Source of the DNA: Burkholderia diffusa
GTDB taxonomy: Bacteria > Pseudomonadota > Gammaproteobacteria > Burkholderiales > Burkholderiaceae
Assembly: GCF_902499115.1 (NCBI RefSeq)
Contig: NZ_CABVPN010000012.1
Location: 124,001-188,000 of the forward strand
Length of the DNA: 64,000 nucleotides
Direction of reading: 5' to 3'
Part shown: positions 40,513 through 48,815 of the stretch, piece by piece
How the letters are laid out: each line of letters opens with the position of its first letter
How positions within the stretch are numbered: the first letter of the stretch is position 1
The notes under the pieces: generated by a model
Seen by the model: only the letters and a program-made list of their open reading frames with translations
Database searches by the model: none
What the model was told of the DNA's origin: nothing
Program-made: the position numbers and the translations under genes

Positions 40513-41001
40513 TCAGACGTGATACACGTCGAGCACCTGCCTGATGTAGTCGTTCTTCAGCACGATCTTCTTGTTCGAGATCAGCCATGCGTCGCCCGAG
40601 CGGCGCAACGTAACGAACATCGTGCCGAAGAAGTGATCGGTCATGCGGTAGCGGTGGTTCAGCGTGTGGAAGTTGTAGCGCACGTCCACCTCGCCGTCGC
40701 GCTCGGCCAGCACCTCGACGTTCGTCACGTTGTGGCTGGTGCGCGGCTCGGGCGTCGACGCGCCGCTGCGCTCGGTCTTGATCCGGAACACGCGATCCTC
40801 GAGGCCGCCGCGATCCGCGTAGTACATCAGCGAGATCTGGCTGTGCGGATCGTCGGTCGGCCGGTCGTCGTCGTCCCACGCGGGCATCCAGTACGTGACG
40901 TCTTCCGTGTAGCAGGTCAGCCACTCGTCCCACTCGCGGTCGTCGAGCAGGCGCGCTTCGCGATACAGCGCCGCGCAGATGGTCCGGTAATCGATGTTCA
41001 T
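40513..41001 (-). CDS. benB: BenB, benzoate 1,2-dioxygenase beta subunit
   Basis: A 162-aa small subunit of the Rieske-type oxygenase, with the NTF2-like fold of the family: EARLLDDREWDEWLTCYTEDVTYWMPAW near the N-terminus, RTSHNVTNVEV in the centre and IVLKNDYIRQVLDVYHV at the end. It has a structural role in the alpha3beta3 hexamer. Its ATG overlaps the benA stop (ATGA). The longer frame to 41436 overlaps benA and is not used. Confidence 0.95.
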   Translation of the reverse strand: MNIDYRTICAALYREARLLDDREWDEWLTCYTEDVTYWMPAWDDDDRPTDDPHSQISLMYYADRGGLEDRVFRIKTERSGASTPEPRTSHNVTNVEVLAERDGEVDVRYNFHTLNHRYRMTDHFFGTMFVTLRRSGDAWLISNKKIVLKNDYIRQVLDVYHV

Positions 41002-42356
41002 GCTTCCACCTCCCCGCGTTCCTTCTTCAGTGCATCGCGCATCACGTGCACCCAGTGTTCGTGCTGGCACACGAACAGCCCTTCGTCCTCGCTGCGCTCG
41101 CCCGAGATGCGCGGGTTCAGCCCCATTCTTTTCGCGTTCTCGTCCGGCCCGTCGATCCATAGCGGCGCGCCGCGCGACAGGTCGTTCCACATCGCTGTGA
41201 TGCCCGCATAGCCGGCCTGGCATGCACGGAACTCCTCGAGGTCGTCGGCCGTGCCCATTCCGGTCACGTTGAAGAAGTCCTCGTACTGGCGGATGCGCGT
41301 CGTGCGGTCGGCTTCGCTCTCGCCCTTCGGCGCGAAACAGAAGATGCTGACTTCGGTCTTGTCGACGCCGAGCGGGCGCACCACGCGGATCTGCGTGCTG
41401 AACTGGTCCATCAGGAACACGTTCGGGTACACGCACAGGTTGCGCGTCTGGTTCACGATGAAGTCGGCCTGCACATCACCGACGCGCGCCTTGATCTCGT
41501 CGCGGTGCTGGTACACGGGCCGCACTTCGGGGTTCATCGTCTTGGTCCACAACAGGATGTGGCCGTTGTCGAAGCCGTACACGCCCGCGACCGACTTGCT
41601 CCAGCTGTTCGCGTCGACGGCCTTGGTGCCGTCTTCCTTGCGGCGGCCCATCGTCGCCGCGTAGTTCCAGTGCACGGTGCTCACGTGATAGCCGTCGCAA
41701 CCGTTCTCCATCTGCATCTTCCAGTTGCCTTCGTAGATGTAGGAGGAGTTGCCGCGCAGCACTTCGAGCCCGTTCGGCGCCTGGTCGACGATCTGGTCGA
41801 TGATCACGCGCGCCTCGCCGAGATACTCCTCGAGCGGCAGCACGTCGTCGCTCAGGCTGCCGAACAGGAAGCCGCGGTAATTCTGGAATCGCGCGACCTT
41901 CTTCAGGTCGTGCGAGCCGTGCGTGTTGAACTGCACCGGATACTCGGTCGTCTTCTCGTCCTTCACCTTCAGCAGCTTGCCGGTGTTCGAGAAGGTCCAG
42001 CCGTGGAACGGGCACGTGAAGCTGCCTTTGTTGCCGTGCTTGCGGCGGCACAGCATCGCGCCCTTGTGCGCGCACGCATTGATCACCGCGTGCAGCTCGC
42101 CGGTCTTGTCGCGCGTGATGACGACCGGCTGGCGGCCGATCCACGTCGTGTAGTAATCGTTGTTGTTCGGGATCTGGCTCTCGTGCGCGAGGTACACCCA
42201 GTTGCCCTCGAAGATGTGCTTCATCTCGAGCTCGTACAGCGCCTCGTTCGTGAAGATGTCGCGGCGGCAGCGGAAGACGCCGGCTTCCTTGTCGTCCTGC
42301 ACGGCCGTGGCGAGCAGGTGGTCCAGTTCGGTGGTGTGGTCGATCGTGGCGGACAT
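40998..42356 (-). CDS. benA: BenA, benzoate 1,2-dioxygenase alpha subunit
   Basis: A 452-aa catalytic subunit. The Rieske [2Fe-2S] ligands are Cys95, His97, Cys115 and His118 (CAHKGAMLC and CPFHGW); the mononuclear iron site has Asp221, His224 and His229 (DGYHVSTVH). It adds O2 to benzoate to give the 1,2-cis-diol. AGGAGG lies 7 nt upstream of the start. The protein could also be close to anthranilate or toluate dioxygenases, but the company of catBCA and benD favours benzoate. Confidence 0.95.
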   Translation of the reverse strand: MSATIDHTTELDHLLATAVQDDKEAGVFRCRRDIFTNEALYELEMKHIFEGNWVYLAHESQIPNNNDYYTTWIGRQPVVITRDKTGELHAVINACAHKGAMLCRRKHGNKGSFTCPFHGWTFSNTGKLLKVKDEKTTEYPVQFNTHGSHDLKKVARFQNYRGFLFGSLSDDVLPLEEYLGEARVIIDQIVDQAPNGLEVLRGNSSYIYEGNWKMQMENGCDGYHVSTVHWNYAATMGRRKEDGTKAVDANSWSKSVAGVYGFDNGHILLWTKTMNPEVRPVYQHRDEIKARVGDVQADFIVNQTRNLCVYPNVFLMDQFSTQIRVVRPLGVDKTEVSIFCFAPKGESEADRTTRIRQYEDFFNVTGMGTADDLEEFRACQAGYAGITAMWNDLSRGAPLWIDGPDENAKRMGLNPRISGERSEDEGLFVCQHEHWVHVMRDALKKERGEVEA

Positions 42357-42472
42357 GTTGGTTCCTCCTGTGTGCGTGCCGGGTCCTGCAAGCACGCTCG
42401 CATCGGTATCGATTGAATCTCGCGGGGACCCGGCCGGCGGCGGCGCAGGCGCGCCGCCGTGCCGTCGGGCGG

Positions 42473-43408
42473 TTATGCCGTGGCGGAAGCGCGCAGGCGT
42501 TCGACGATCTGGTTGTCCTTGCCCTCGACGCGTGGCGTCAGGACGAAGTTGAACTCGATGTCCTGATATGCGTCGGCCTTCAGCCCGAGCGCGGCGCCGC
42601 CGGCCTTGCTGGTGACGGGCGGGATCAGCTCCTCGCGCGTCGCATACGCGAAGTCGTCCCAGATCAGCGGGTCGCCGTCGATGTTGAACTGCGTCGTCAA
42701 CTTGCGGTGGCCGTCGCTGGTCACGAAGAAGTGCACGTGCGCCGGGCGGTTGCCGTGACGGCCGAGGCGGTCGAGCAGCTGCTGCGTCGCACCTTGCGGC
42801 GGGCAGCCGTAGCCGACCGGCATCAGCGTGCGGAATTCGTACTTGCCGTCCGCGCCCGTCTTCACCGCGCCGCGCAGGTTGAAATCGCTCTGTGCGCCGG
42901 TCGGGTCGAAATGCGAGTAGAAGCCGTGCGAGTTCGCGTGCCAGCACTCGACCAGCGCGCCGGCCACCGGCTTGCCGTCGATCCCCGTGACCGTGCCGTG
43001 GATCACCAGCGGGCCCGCGCCTTCATCCGCATCGAGGTCGATCTTCGCGACGCCGTCGCGCACCGGCGCGCCGCCGACGTACAGCGGGCCTTCGATCGTG
43101 CGCGGCGTGCCGCCGTCGAGTCCGATCGCCTCGTCCTCCGCGTCCATCCGGATGTCGAGATACTTCTCGAGGCCGAGACCGGCCGCGAGCAGCGCCGCCT
43201 CGCCGTCCTGGCCAAGCTTGTTCAGGTAGTTCACTCCGGCCCACACTTCGTCCGGCGTAATGTCGAGGTCGTCGATCGCCTTGAACAGATCGCCGAGCAG
43301 CCGCAGCACGACCTGCTGCGTGCGCGCGTTGCCGCCATTGGCGCCCGCGTTCGACGCGGCCTTCAGCAGATCCTGCACTTCCTTGGTTTCGAATACTTTG
43401 ACGCTCAT
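42473..43408 (-). CDS. catA: CatA, catechol 1,2-dioxygenase
   Basis: A 311-aa intradiol dioxygenase cleaving catechol to cis,cis-muconate. The iron ligands fall at the classical numbers Tyr164, Tyr200, His224 and His226 (GFYSH, VGYGCPP, RPAHVHFF). An N-terminal helical linker (1-100) mediates dimerisation and lipid binding in the family. It sits between catC and benA, so catechol made by BenABCD is used directly by the same transcript. Confidence 0.96.
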   Translation of the reverse strand: MSVKVFETKEVQDLLKAASNAGANGGNARTQQVVLRLLGDLFKAIDDLDITPDEVWAGVNYLNKLGQDGEAALLAAGLGLEKYLDIRMDAEDEAIGLDGGTPRTIEGPLYVGGAPVRDGVAKIDLDADEGAGPLVIHGTVTGIDGKPVAGALVECWHANSHGFYSHFDPTGAQSDFNLRGAVKTGADGKYEFRTLMPVGYGCPPQGATQQLLDRLGRHGNRPAHVHFFVTSDGHRKLTTQFNIDGDPLIWDDFAYATREELIPPVTSKAGGAALGLKADAYQDIEFNFVLTPRVEGKDNQIVERLRASATA

Positions 43409-43481
43409 GATGGTGTCTCCACGTGTATTTTGGGGAAAGGTGACCCGGTGCCCGCCGTTGCAGAAGAGGCGGCTCCGTGGT

Positions 43482-43772
43482 TCAAACGTCGCCGTCGTGT
43501 ATCGACGACGGGTGGCGACACAACGGCATCACCGAAATCTTCATGTACGGGAACAGCGGCAGGCCGGTCAGGATCTCGTGCAGCTCGGCGTTGCCGGACA
43601 CGTCGAACACGCTGTAGTTCGCGTATTCACCGGCGATGCGCCAGATGTGGCGCCACTTGCCGCTGCGCTGCAGGTCCTGCGAATACGCCTTCTCTCGGGT
43701 CTTGATCTCGTCGGCCACGCCGGCCGGCATGTCGGCCGGGAGGTTGACGTCCATGCGTACGTGGAAAAGCAT
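43482..43772 (-). CDS. catC: CatC, muconolactone delta-isomerase
   Basis: A 96-aa protein matching muconolactone isomerase throughout (MLFHVRMDVNLPADMPAG, KWRHIWRIAGEYANYSVFDV, LPLFPYMKISVMPLCRHPSS). It moves the double bond of muconolactone to give beta-ketoadipate enol-lactone. The family forms a decamer. Second gene of the operon, after catB. Confidence 0.96.
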   Translation of the reverse strand: MLFHVRMDVNLPADMPAGVADEIKTREKAYSQDLQRSGKWRHIWRIAGEYANYSVFDVSGNAELHEILTGLPLFPYMKISVMPLCRHPSSIHDGDV

Positions 43773-43827
43773 CGTGATGTCCTGGTGCGTGATCGTGTTA
43801 TCGCGGGTTGTCGCGCGTGATCGCGAT

Positions 43828-44964
43828 TCAGCGGGAGACTTTCGTCAGCCCGTCGCGGGTGAAGCGCGCGACCTTCGCTTCGTCGAGCTCGATGCCGAGG
43901 CCCGGGCCGCTCGGCACGGTCAGTTCGAAATCGCTGTAGTCGAGCGGGGTCGTGAGAATCTCTTCGGTAATCAGTAGCGGTCCGAACAGTTCGGTGCCCC
44001 ACTGCAGGTTCGCGAAGCTCGCGAACAGATGCGCCGACGCGACCGTGCTGAACGCGCCTTCGAGCATCGTGCCGCCGTACAGCTCGATGCCGGCCGCATC
44101 CGCGATCGCCGCGACGCGCTGCGCCGCGAACAGGCCACCGCTCTGCTCGATCTTGATCGCGAACACGTCCGCGCCGTGATGCTTCGCGATCTCGAATGCG
44201 CTGTCCGGGCCCTGCAGGATTTCGTCGGCCATCAGCGCGACCGGGAAGCGGCGCATCAGCCGTGCGAGCGCCGCGGCCGACGCGACCGGCTGCTCGACCA
44301 GTTCGCAGCCGGCATCGGCGAGCGCCGGAATCGCACGCGCGGCCTGCGTTTCGCTCCACGCCATGTTCACGTCGACGCGGACCGATGCGCGCTCGCCGAC
44401 CGCCCGCTTGATCTCGGCCACGTGGCGAATGTCCGCGTCGAGCGCCTTCGCGCCGATCTTCAGCTTGAACACGTTGTGGCGGCGCAGGTCGAGCATCCGC
44501 TCGGCTTCGGCGATATCGGTCGGCGTGTTGCCCGATGCGAGCGTCCACGCGACCGGCAGGCGATCGCGCCGGCGGCCGCCGAGCAACTCGCTGACCGGCA
44601 CGCCGAGGCGCTTGCCGTGCGCGTCGAGCAGCGCGGTTTCGAGCGCGCTCTTCGCGAAATGATTGACCGTCGCGAGCTTGCCGAGGAACGCCATCAGCGC
44701 CTGGATGCGCGTCGCATCCTTGCCGATGATCGCCGGCGCGAGGTATGCGTCGATCGCGAGCTTCATCGCTTCCGGGCTTTCCGGGCCATACGCCATCCCG
44801 GCAATCGTCGTGCCTTCGCCTGTGCCCGTCACACCATCGCTGCAGGTCACCTTCACCAGCATCAGCGTCTGGCCGTGCATCGTGGCGACCGACAGCTTGT
44901 GCGGACGGATCGTCGGCAGGTCGACGAGGCGGGTTTCAATGCGTTCGATGGTGACGGGAGACAT
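43828..44964 (-). CDS. catB: CatB, muconate cycloisomerase
   Basis: A 378-aa enolase-superfamily enzyme that lactonises cis,cis-muconate. With the start at 44964 the catalytic residues take their textbook numbers: Lys169 (FKLKIGAK), Asp198 (VDVNMAW) and Glu224 (ELVEQPV); MADEI and FAIKIEQ supply the third metal ligand and the second Lys. An ATG nine codons upstream (44991) is possible, but a promoter -10 at 45001-45006 would place the transcript start at about 44994, leaving almost no leader for it. First gene of the cat-ben operon. Confidence 0.93.
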   Translation of the reverse strand: MSPVTIERIETRLVDLPTIRPHKLSVATMHGQTLMLVKVTCSDGVTGTGEGTTIAGMAYGPESPEAMKLAIDAYLAPAIIGKDATRIQALMAFLGKLATVNHFAKSALETALLDAHGKRLGVPVSELLGGRRRDRLPVAWTLASGNTPTDIAEAERMLDLRRHNVFKLKIGAKALDADIRHVAEIKRAVGERASVRVDVNMAWSETQAARAIPALADAGCELVEQPVASAAALARLMRRFPVALMADEILQGPDSAFEIAKHHGADVFAIKIEQSGGLFAAQRVAAIADAAGIELYGGTMLEGAFSTVASAHLFASFANLQWGTELFGPLLITEEILTTPLDYSDFELTVPSGPGLGIELDEAKVARFTRDGLTKVSR

Positions 44965-45000
44965 GGGGCACGCTGCGTGTGGGGAGTTCATGGAACGGAT

Positions 45001-45067
45001 TTATACGCGGCGGGGAAATGGACCGTCCAATACTTTTGGCCTCGCTTTTTCATACCTGTCAGGTATT
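45001..45067 (-). promoter_or_regulatory. cat-ben operon promoter with a CatM/BenM-type LysR site
   Basis: ATACCTG-T-CAGGTAT at 45053-45067 is a perfect 15-bp palindrome containing ATAC-N7-GTAT, the site bound by the muconate-responsive regulators CatM and BenM. Reading leftward, TTGGAC (45031-45026) and TATAAA (45006-45001) form -35 and -10 boxes with a long 19-bp spacer, usual for activated promoters. The site centres about 66 bp upstream of the predicted start of transcription, where LysR-type activators bind. The regulator gene is not in the window. Confidence 0.75.
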
Positions 45068-45442
45068 GAAATTCGCTTCAGATCGGGAAATATTGCATCG
45101 CGCCATACCCGGTTTGTCTGGTTGGCGTGGCTGGAAGGCTTGCTGGGAGGAGCGGGACAGGTTTCAGGGCACCGCGTGGCGAGCAGTGAAATGCGGGCAG
45201 GCTGGTGGTTCGCGACGTCGACGGAAATCGAGGTCCGGGCGGGCGGATCAGGGTTTTCCTGATGGGAATGCGGTGTGGCCCGCCGCCCGTATTCCGCACG
45301 AAGGCGCCGCGATGCGGCCACGTCCCCGTGGCCGGATCAGCGCGGTGGCGACAGGCGCCTGAAGCGCTTCCACAGTGTCTTCAATGTCTGATGATCGGCA
45401 GCCACGCGAGCGACCAGAAAGCCTCGAGCAAAGGCCGCGCCC

Positions 45443-45556
45443 GGCATGGCATGTGGCATGTGGCATGTGGCATGTGGCATGTGGCATGTGGCATGTGGCA
45501 TGTGGCAGGCATGTGGCATGTGGCATGTGGCATGCGGCATGCGGCATGCCGCATGC
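45443..45556 (+). repeat. Heptanucleotide array GGCATGT/C
   Basis: About fifteen units of GGCATGT or GGCATGC: eight perfect GGCATGT copies at 45448-45503, a truncated unit, three more, then three GGCATGC copies and a degenerate one. Frames through it (Met-Trp-His-Val or Met-Pro-His-Ala repeats) are artefacts. It lies between the catB promoter and the end of the MFS gene; each unit holds GCATG, so it is rich in overlapping CATG palindromes. Confidence 0.9.
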
Positions 45557-45579
45557 AGTGCGATGGCACTGACGGCGGA

Positions 45580-46764
45580 CTACGCCACCGCCGGCCGCTC
45601 ATGCAGCCGCAACGCGGCCCACGCGATCCCGGCGGAGAAGATCCCGACCACCCCGCCGAACGTGCCGATCCACGGCAGGCCGAAATCCCCGGCGATATGG
45701 TTGCCGAGCAGCGCGCCGGCACCGATGCCGACGTTGTACAGCCCGGAAAAGATCGACACCGCGAGATCGGTCGCCTCGGGCGCGAGCTTCAGCACCCAGG
45801 CCTGCATCGCGAGCCCGAAGCAGACGATCGCGCCGCCCCACACCAGCGTGTGAACCGACAGCGTCACGATGTTCAGCGCGCTCGGGAACAGGATCAGCAG
45901 ACACGCCGACAGCGCGATGATCGACGCGAGCAGGAAATCGGCCGGCCGCTCCGGAAACACGCGGTTGAAACAGACCGCGGCCGGCATGCCGGCGACGCCG
46001 AACAGGATCAGCACATAGGTAATCCGGCTGCTGCTCGCGTGATTGACGCTCTGCACGAACGGCTCGATGTACGTGTACGACGTGAAATGCGCGGACACGA
46101 CCAGCACGGTGATCGCGTACAGCGATACCAGCGCCGGCTTCCTGAGAAACATGCCGATGCTGGACAGCGATCCGGCGCCCTGGCTCGGCAGCGTCGGCAG
46201 CGTCGCGCGCAGCATCAGCAGCGCGATGGCCGCCGCGCCGCCGATCACGAGGAACGTCACGCGCCAGCCGAGCGCCTCGCCGATCACGCGCCCGAGCGGA
46301 ATGCCGGCGACCATCGCGATCGCCGTGCCCATCGCGAGCAGGCTCAACGCGCGGCTTTTCCGGTCGCTCGGCGCGAGCCGCACGGCCAGCGGGACGGAAA
46401 TCGACCAGAACACCGCATGCGCGCACGCGATGCCGAGCCGGCCGATCATCAGCACCGTGAAATTCCACGCGACGCCGGTGACGACATGGCTGCCGATGAA
46501 CACCAGCAGCGCGCAGCTCAGCAGCTTGCGACGTTCAACATGGCGCGTGACGAACGTCAGCGGCAGCGACACGACCGCGACGGCCCACGCGTAGATCGTC
46601 AGCATCAGGCCGACGTCGGTCGGCTGCATCCGCAGGCTGTCGCCGATCGCGCTCAGCAGCGCGACGGGCACGAATTCGGTGGTGTTGAAGATGAAGGCAG
46701 TGAGTGCCAGGGCCAGGACGCCCCACCACGACTGTTCGGAACTGACGGCGTCCGGAGTTGCCAT
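45580..46764 (-). CDS. MFS sugar efflux transporter (SotB/DHA1 type)
   Basis: A 394-aa transporter with twelve predicted membrane segments. FNTTEFVPVALLSAIGDSL in helix 1 and the conserved GIPLGRVIGEALGWRVTF in helix 5 are typical of the SotB/arabinose-efflux group of the DHA1 family. It would export sugars or drugs by H+ antiport; the substrate is not predictable. The ATG at 46764 gives the standard start (MATPDAV); a longer frame to 46881 has no support. Not obviously tied to the benzoate operon. Confidence 0.88.
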   Translation of the reverse strand: MATPDAVSSEQSWWGVLALALTAFIFNTTEFVPVALLSAIGDSLRMQPTDVGLMLTIYAWAVAVVSLPLTFVTRHVERRKLLSCALLVFIGSHVVTGVAWNFTVLMIGRLGIACAHAVFWSISVPLAVRLAPSDRKSRALSLLAMGTAIAMVAGIPLGRVIGEALGWRVTFLVIGGAAAIALLMLRATLPTLPSQGAGSLSSIGMFLRKPALVSLYAITVLVVSAHFTSYTYIEPFVQSVNHASSSRITYVLILFGVAGMPAAVCFNRVFPERPADFLLASIIALSACLLILFPSALNIVTLSVHTLVWGGAIVCFGLAMQAWVLKLAPEATDLAVSIFSGLYNVGIGAGALLGNHIAGDFGLPWIGTFGGVVGIFSAGIAWAALRLHERPAVA

Positions 46765-46957
46765 ACGGGAATTCGACGAGGGTTGGGGGCGCGGGCAGCC
46801 GGCCCGGCGCATCGGCGCGATTGTACCAGCGGCAAACGACACGCCGCTGCCGGCCGCGGCGCCGGGACATGGCGATGACACGGCCGCGCGCCGATAATGC
46901 GTCGAAGGACTTTTCGCGGACGATTCGCCCGAACCTCATCGGGCCAGGAGATTCAAC

Positions 46958-47632
46958 ATGCGCATTGAAACGTCGTTTCTGTTCGATCTCGACGGCACGC
47001 TCGTCGACAGCGTCTACCAGCACGTGCTCGCGTGGAAGGAAGCGCTCGATGCCGAGGGCATCGAGCTGTCGGTGTGGCGCATCCACCGCAAGATCGGGAT
47101 GAGCGGCGGCCTGTTCCTGAACCAGCTGCTGCGCGAGACGGCCGGCGACATCGACGCCGAGCGCGTCGAACGGCTCGCGCGGCTGCACGCGGCCGCGTAC
47201 CAGCGGCTGCGCGCGCAGGTCCGGCCGCTGCCGGGCGCGCGCGAGCTGCTGGCCGCGCTGTCGAACGCGGGCATCCGCTGGGCGATCGCGACCAGCGGAC
47301 GGATGGAAACGGCGGCCATCAACCTCGAGGCGCTGGGCGTCGATCCGGCGAAGAACGTGGTCGTCACGCGCGATCAGGTCAAGTATGCGAAGCCGGATCC
47401 CGATCTGTTCCTGACGGCCGCCGCGAAGCTGAACGTGCCGATCGAGCATACGGTGGTGGTTGGCGACAGCATCTGGGACATGCTCGCCGCGAGCCGCTGC
47501 CGCGCGCTGGGCGTCGGGTTGCTGTCCGGCGGTTACGGCAGCGACGAGCTGGAGCGCGCGGGCGCGCTACGCGTGTATGACGATCCGGCGGATCTGCTGT
47601 GGCACCTCGACGAGATCGCGGCGCGGCCGTGA
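46958..47632 (+). CDS. HAD-superfamily hydrolase, phosphoglycolate-phosphatase-like
   Basis: A 224-aa HAD phosphatase with all four motifs: FDLDGTLVD (nucleophile and acid Asp), ATSGR (Thr/Ser of motif II), the Lys in KYAKPDPD (motif III) and VVGDSIWDM (motif IV Asp). A helical cap is inserted after motif I. AGGAG precedes the ATG well. Likely substrates are small sugar or glycolate phosphates; the exact one cannot be told. Confidence 0.9.
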   Translation: MRIETSFLFDLDGTLVDSVYQHVLAWKEALDAEGIELSVWRIHRKIGMSGGLFLNQLLRETAGDIDAERVERLARLHAAAYQRLRAQVRPLPGARELLAALSNAGIRWAIATSGRMETAAINLEALGVDPAKNVVVTRDQVKYAKPDPDLFLTAAAKLNVPIEHTVVVGDSIWDMLAASRCRALGVGLLSGGYGSDELERAGALRVYDDPADLLWHLDEIAARP

Positions 47633-47735
47633 TGCCTGAATCGTCCGCCTGACCCGCGGCGTCCGGCTCTCCGGCGTCACCTTCGTCGGTTTGTCGCGCC
47701 GCGTGCAAGCTTCCGGCCGCGCCGGTCGGGTCGGG

Positions 47736-47978
47736 TCAATCGTCATCGACGCGCTTGTCGACCAGATAACGCCCGCGCTCGACACCCGCGCGCAGCGCCT
47801 CGTCCTCGGTTTTCCACTCCGGGCCGGCCGGCTCCGGCACGCTGAGCTCGATGCGCGCGCCGTCGACATACACCTGCACTTCGTCATCCCACGCGCCGCG
47901 CGCGTTGCGCCGCGCCCAGACGCGAATCTCGTGGCCGCGATACGGGTCGCGCACCTGTGCGTCCTGTTGATGCTGCAT
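47736..47978 (-). CDS. Small conserved hypothetical protein
   Basis: An 80-aa acidic protein (DPYRGHEIRVWARRNARGAWDDEVQVYVDG...) with an alternating pattern suggesting a small beta-sheet domain and a C-terminal helix. A strong GAGGGGG ribosome site 6 nt upstream supports expression. I do not recognise the family with certainty; similar short proteins are common in Burkholderia. Confidence 0.6.
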   Translation of the reverse strand: MQHQQDAQVRDPYRGHEIRVWARRNARGAWDDEVQVYVDGARIELSVPEPAGPEWKTEDEALRAGVERGRYLVDKRVDDD

Positions 47979-48145
47979 GTTGGCCCCCTCTGCTTATCTG
48001 CGATGGCGATGCAAAAATGCGCGCCGCATGATCGCCGCGCGCGCCGTCGGCCCCGTGAGCACACGCCGTGCCCGCTATCCGGCAGCCCGGCACGCAGCTT
48101 GCGCACGCGTTCCACCGCGCTGACAAACCCTGACGGAGCTTGCCC

Positions 48146-48634
48146 ATGCGAACCGACGAACTCGCCGGAACGGCCCTCGACTATTGGTGCGCGCGCGCGT
48201 TGTGCGCGGACGACGAAGACACGCTGTGCTTCACGGCCGTCGAGCCGCAACTGATCGTGACCGCCGCGTGCGATGCATTGCGGCGCCTCGATGCACATTT
48301 CGCGCCGTCGGCGTCGTGGGCCGACGCGGGAGCGGTGCTCGATCGCGTCGGCGACCTGCGGATCGCGCGGCGCGGCGACGGCGTCGAATGCGACGCATGC
48401 TTCATCGACGGCCCGTCGACCTGCGCGGCGCGCGCGACCGACCCGCGCACCGCGCTGCTGCGCGCGTTCGTGCGGGCGCGCTTCGGCGACGACGTCGATA
48501 CCCCGCCGGCGTTCGCGCACCGGATCGAGCGCGGCGCGCCGGTGCGTTACGACCCCGGAGCGCCGCTTCCCGAAGCGGACGACGATCCGGCCGCCGGCGA
48601 CAGTTCGGACATCCGCTCGATTCCGCGCATATGA
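48146..48634 (+). CDS. DUF2591-like (phage NinX-type) small protein
   Basis: A 162-aa protein that starts MRTDELAGTALDYWCARAL, the pattern of DUF2591 proteins seen in phages and in Burkholderia genomes. DPRTALLRAFVRARFGDDVDTP in the C-terminal half is the second conserved block. No catalytic motif; function unknown. GGAGC lies upstream of the ATG. No other phage gene is close, so it is probably a domesticated member. Confidence 0.65.
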   Translation: MRTDELAGTALDYWCARALCADDEDTLCFTAVEPQLIVTAACDALRRLDAHFAPSASWADAGAVLDRVGDLRIARRGDGVECDACFIDGPSTCAARATDPRTALLRAFVRARFGDDVDTPPAFAHRIERGAPVRYDPGAPLPEADDDPAAGDSSDIRSIPRI

Positions 48635-48815
48635 CGACGCCGGACGCGCCCCGCTCCGCGCACGATGCAACGACCGTACAGCGTTTATGTAAAAACGACA
48701 GAGGTTCAGTACGCGGCATCCCGTACGCACGTTGCCGCGCGGGGCGCAGCGCCGCAGGCACGCGGGTTGCGGCGCACGGCCGTTACCGTTCGCCGCCGCC
48801 TGCCCACGCCATTCC

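Noticed and set aside
45443..45556. CRISPR-like appearance of the heptamer array
   Set aside because: Units are 7 bp and contiguous with no spacers, and no cas genes are nearby; it is a simple tandem repeat.
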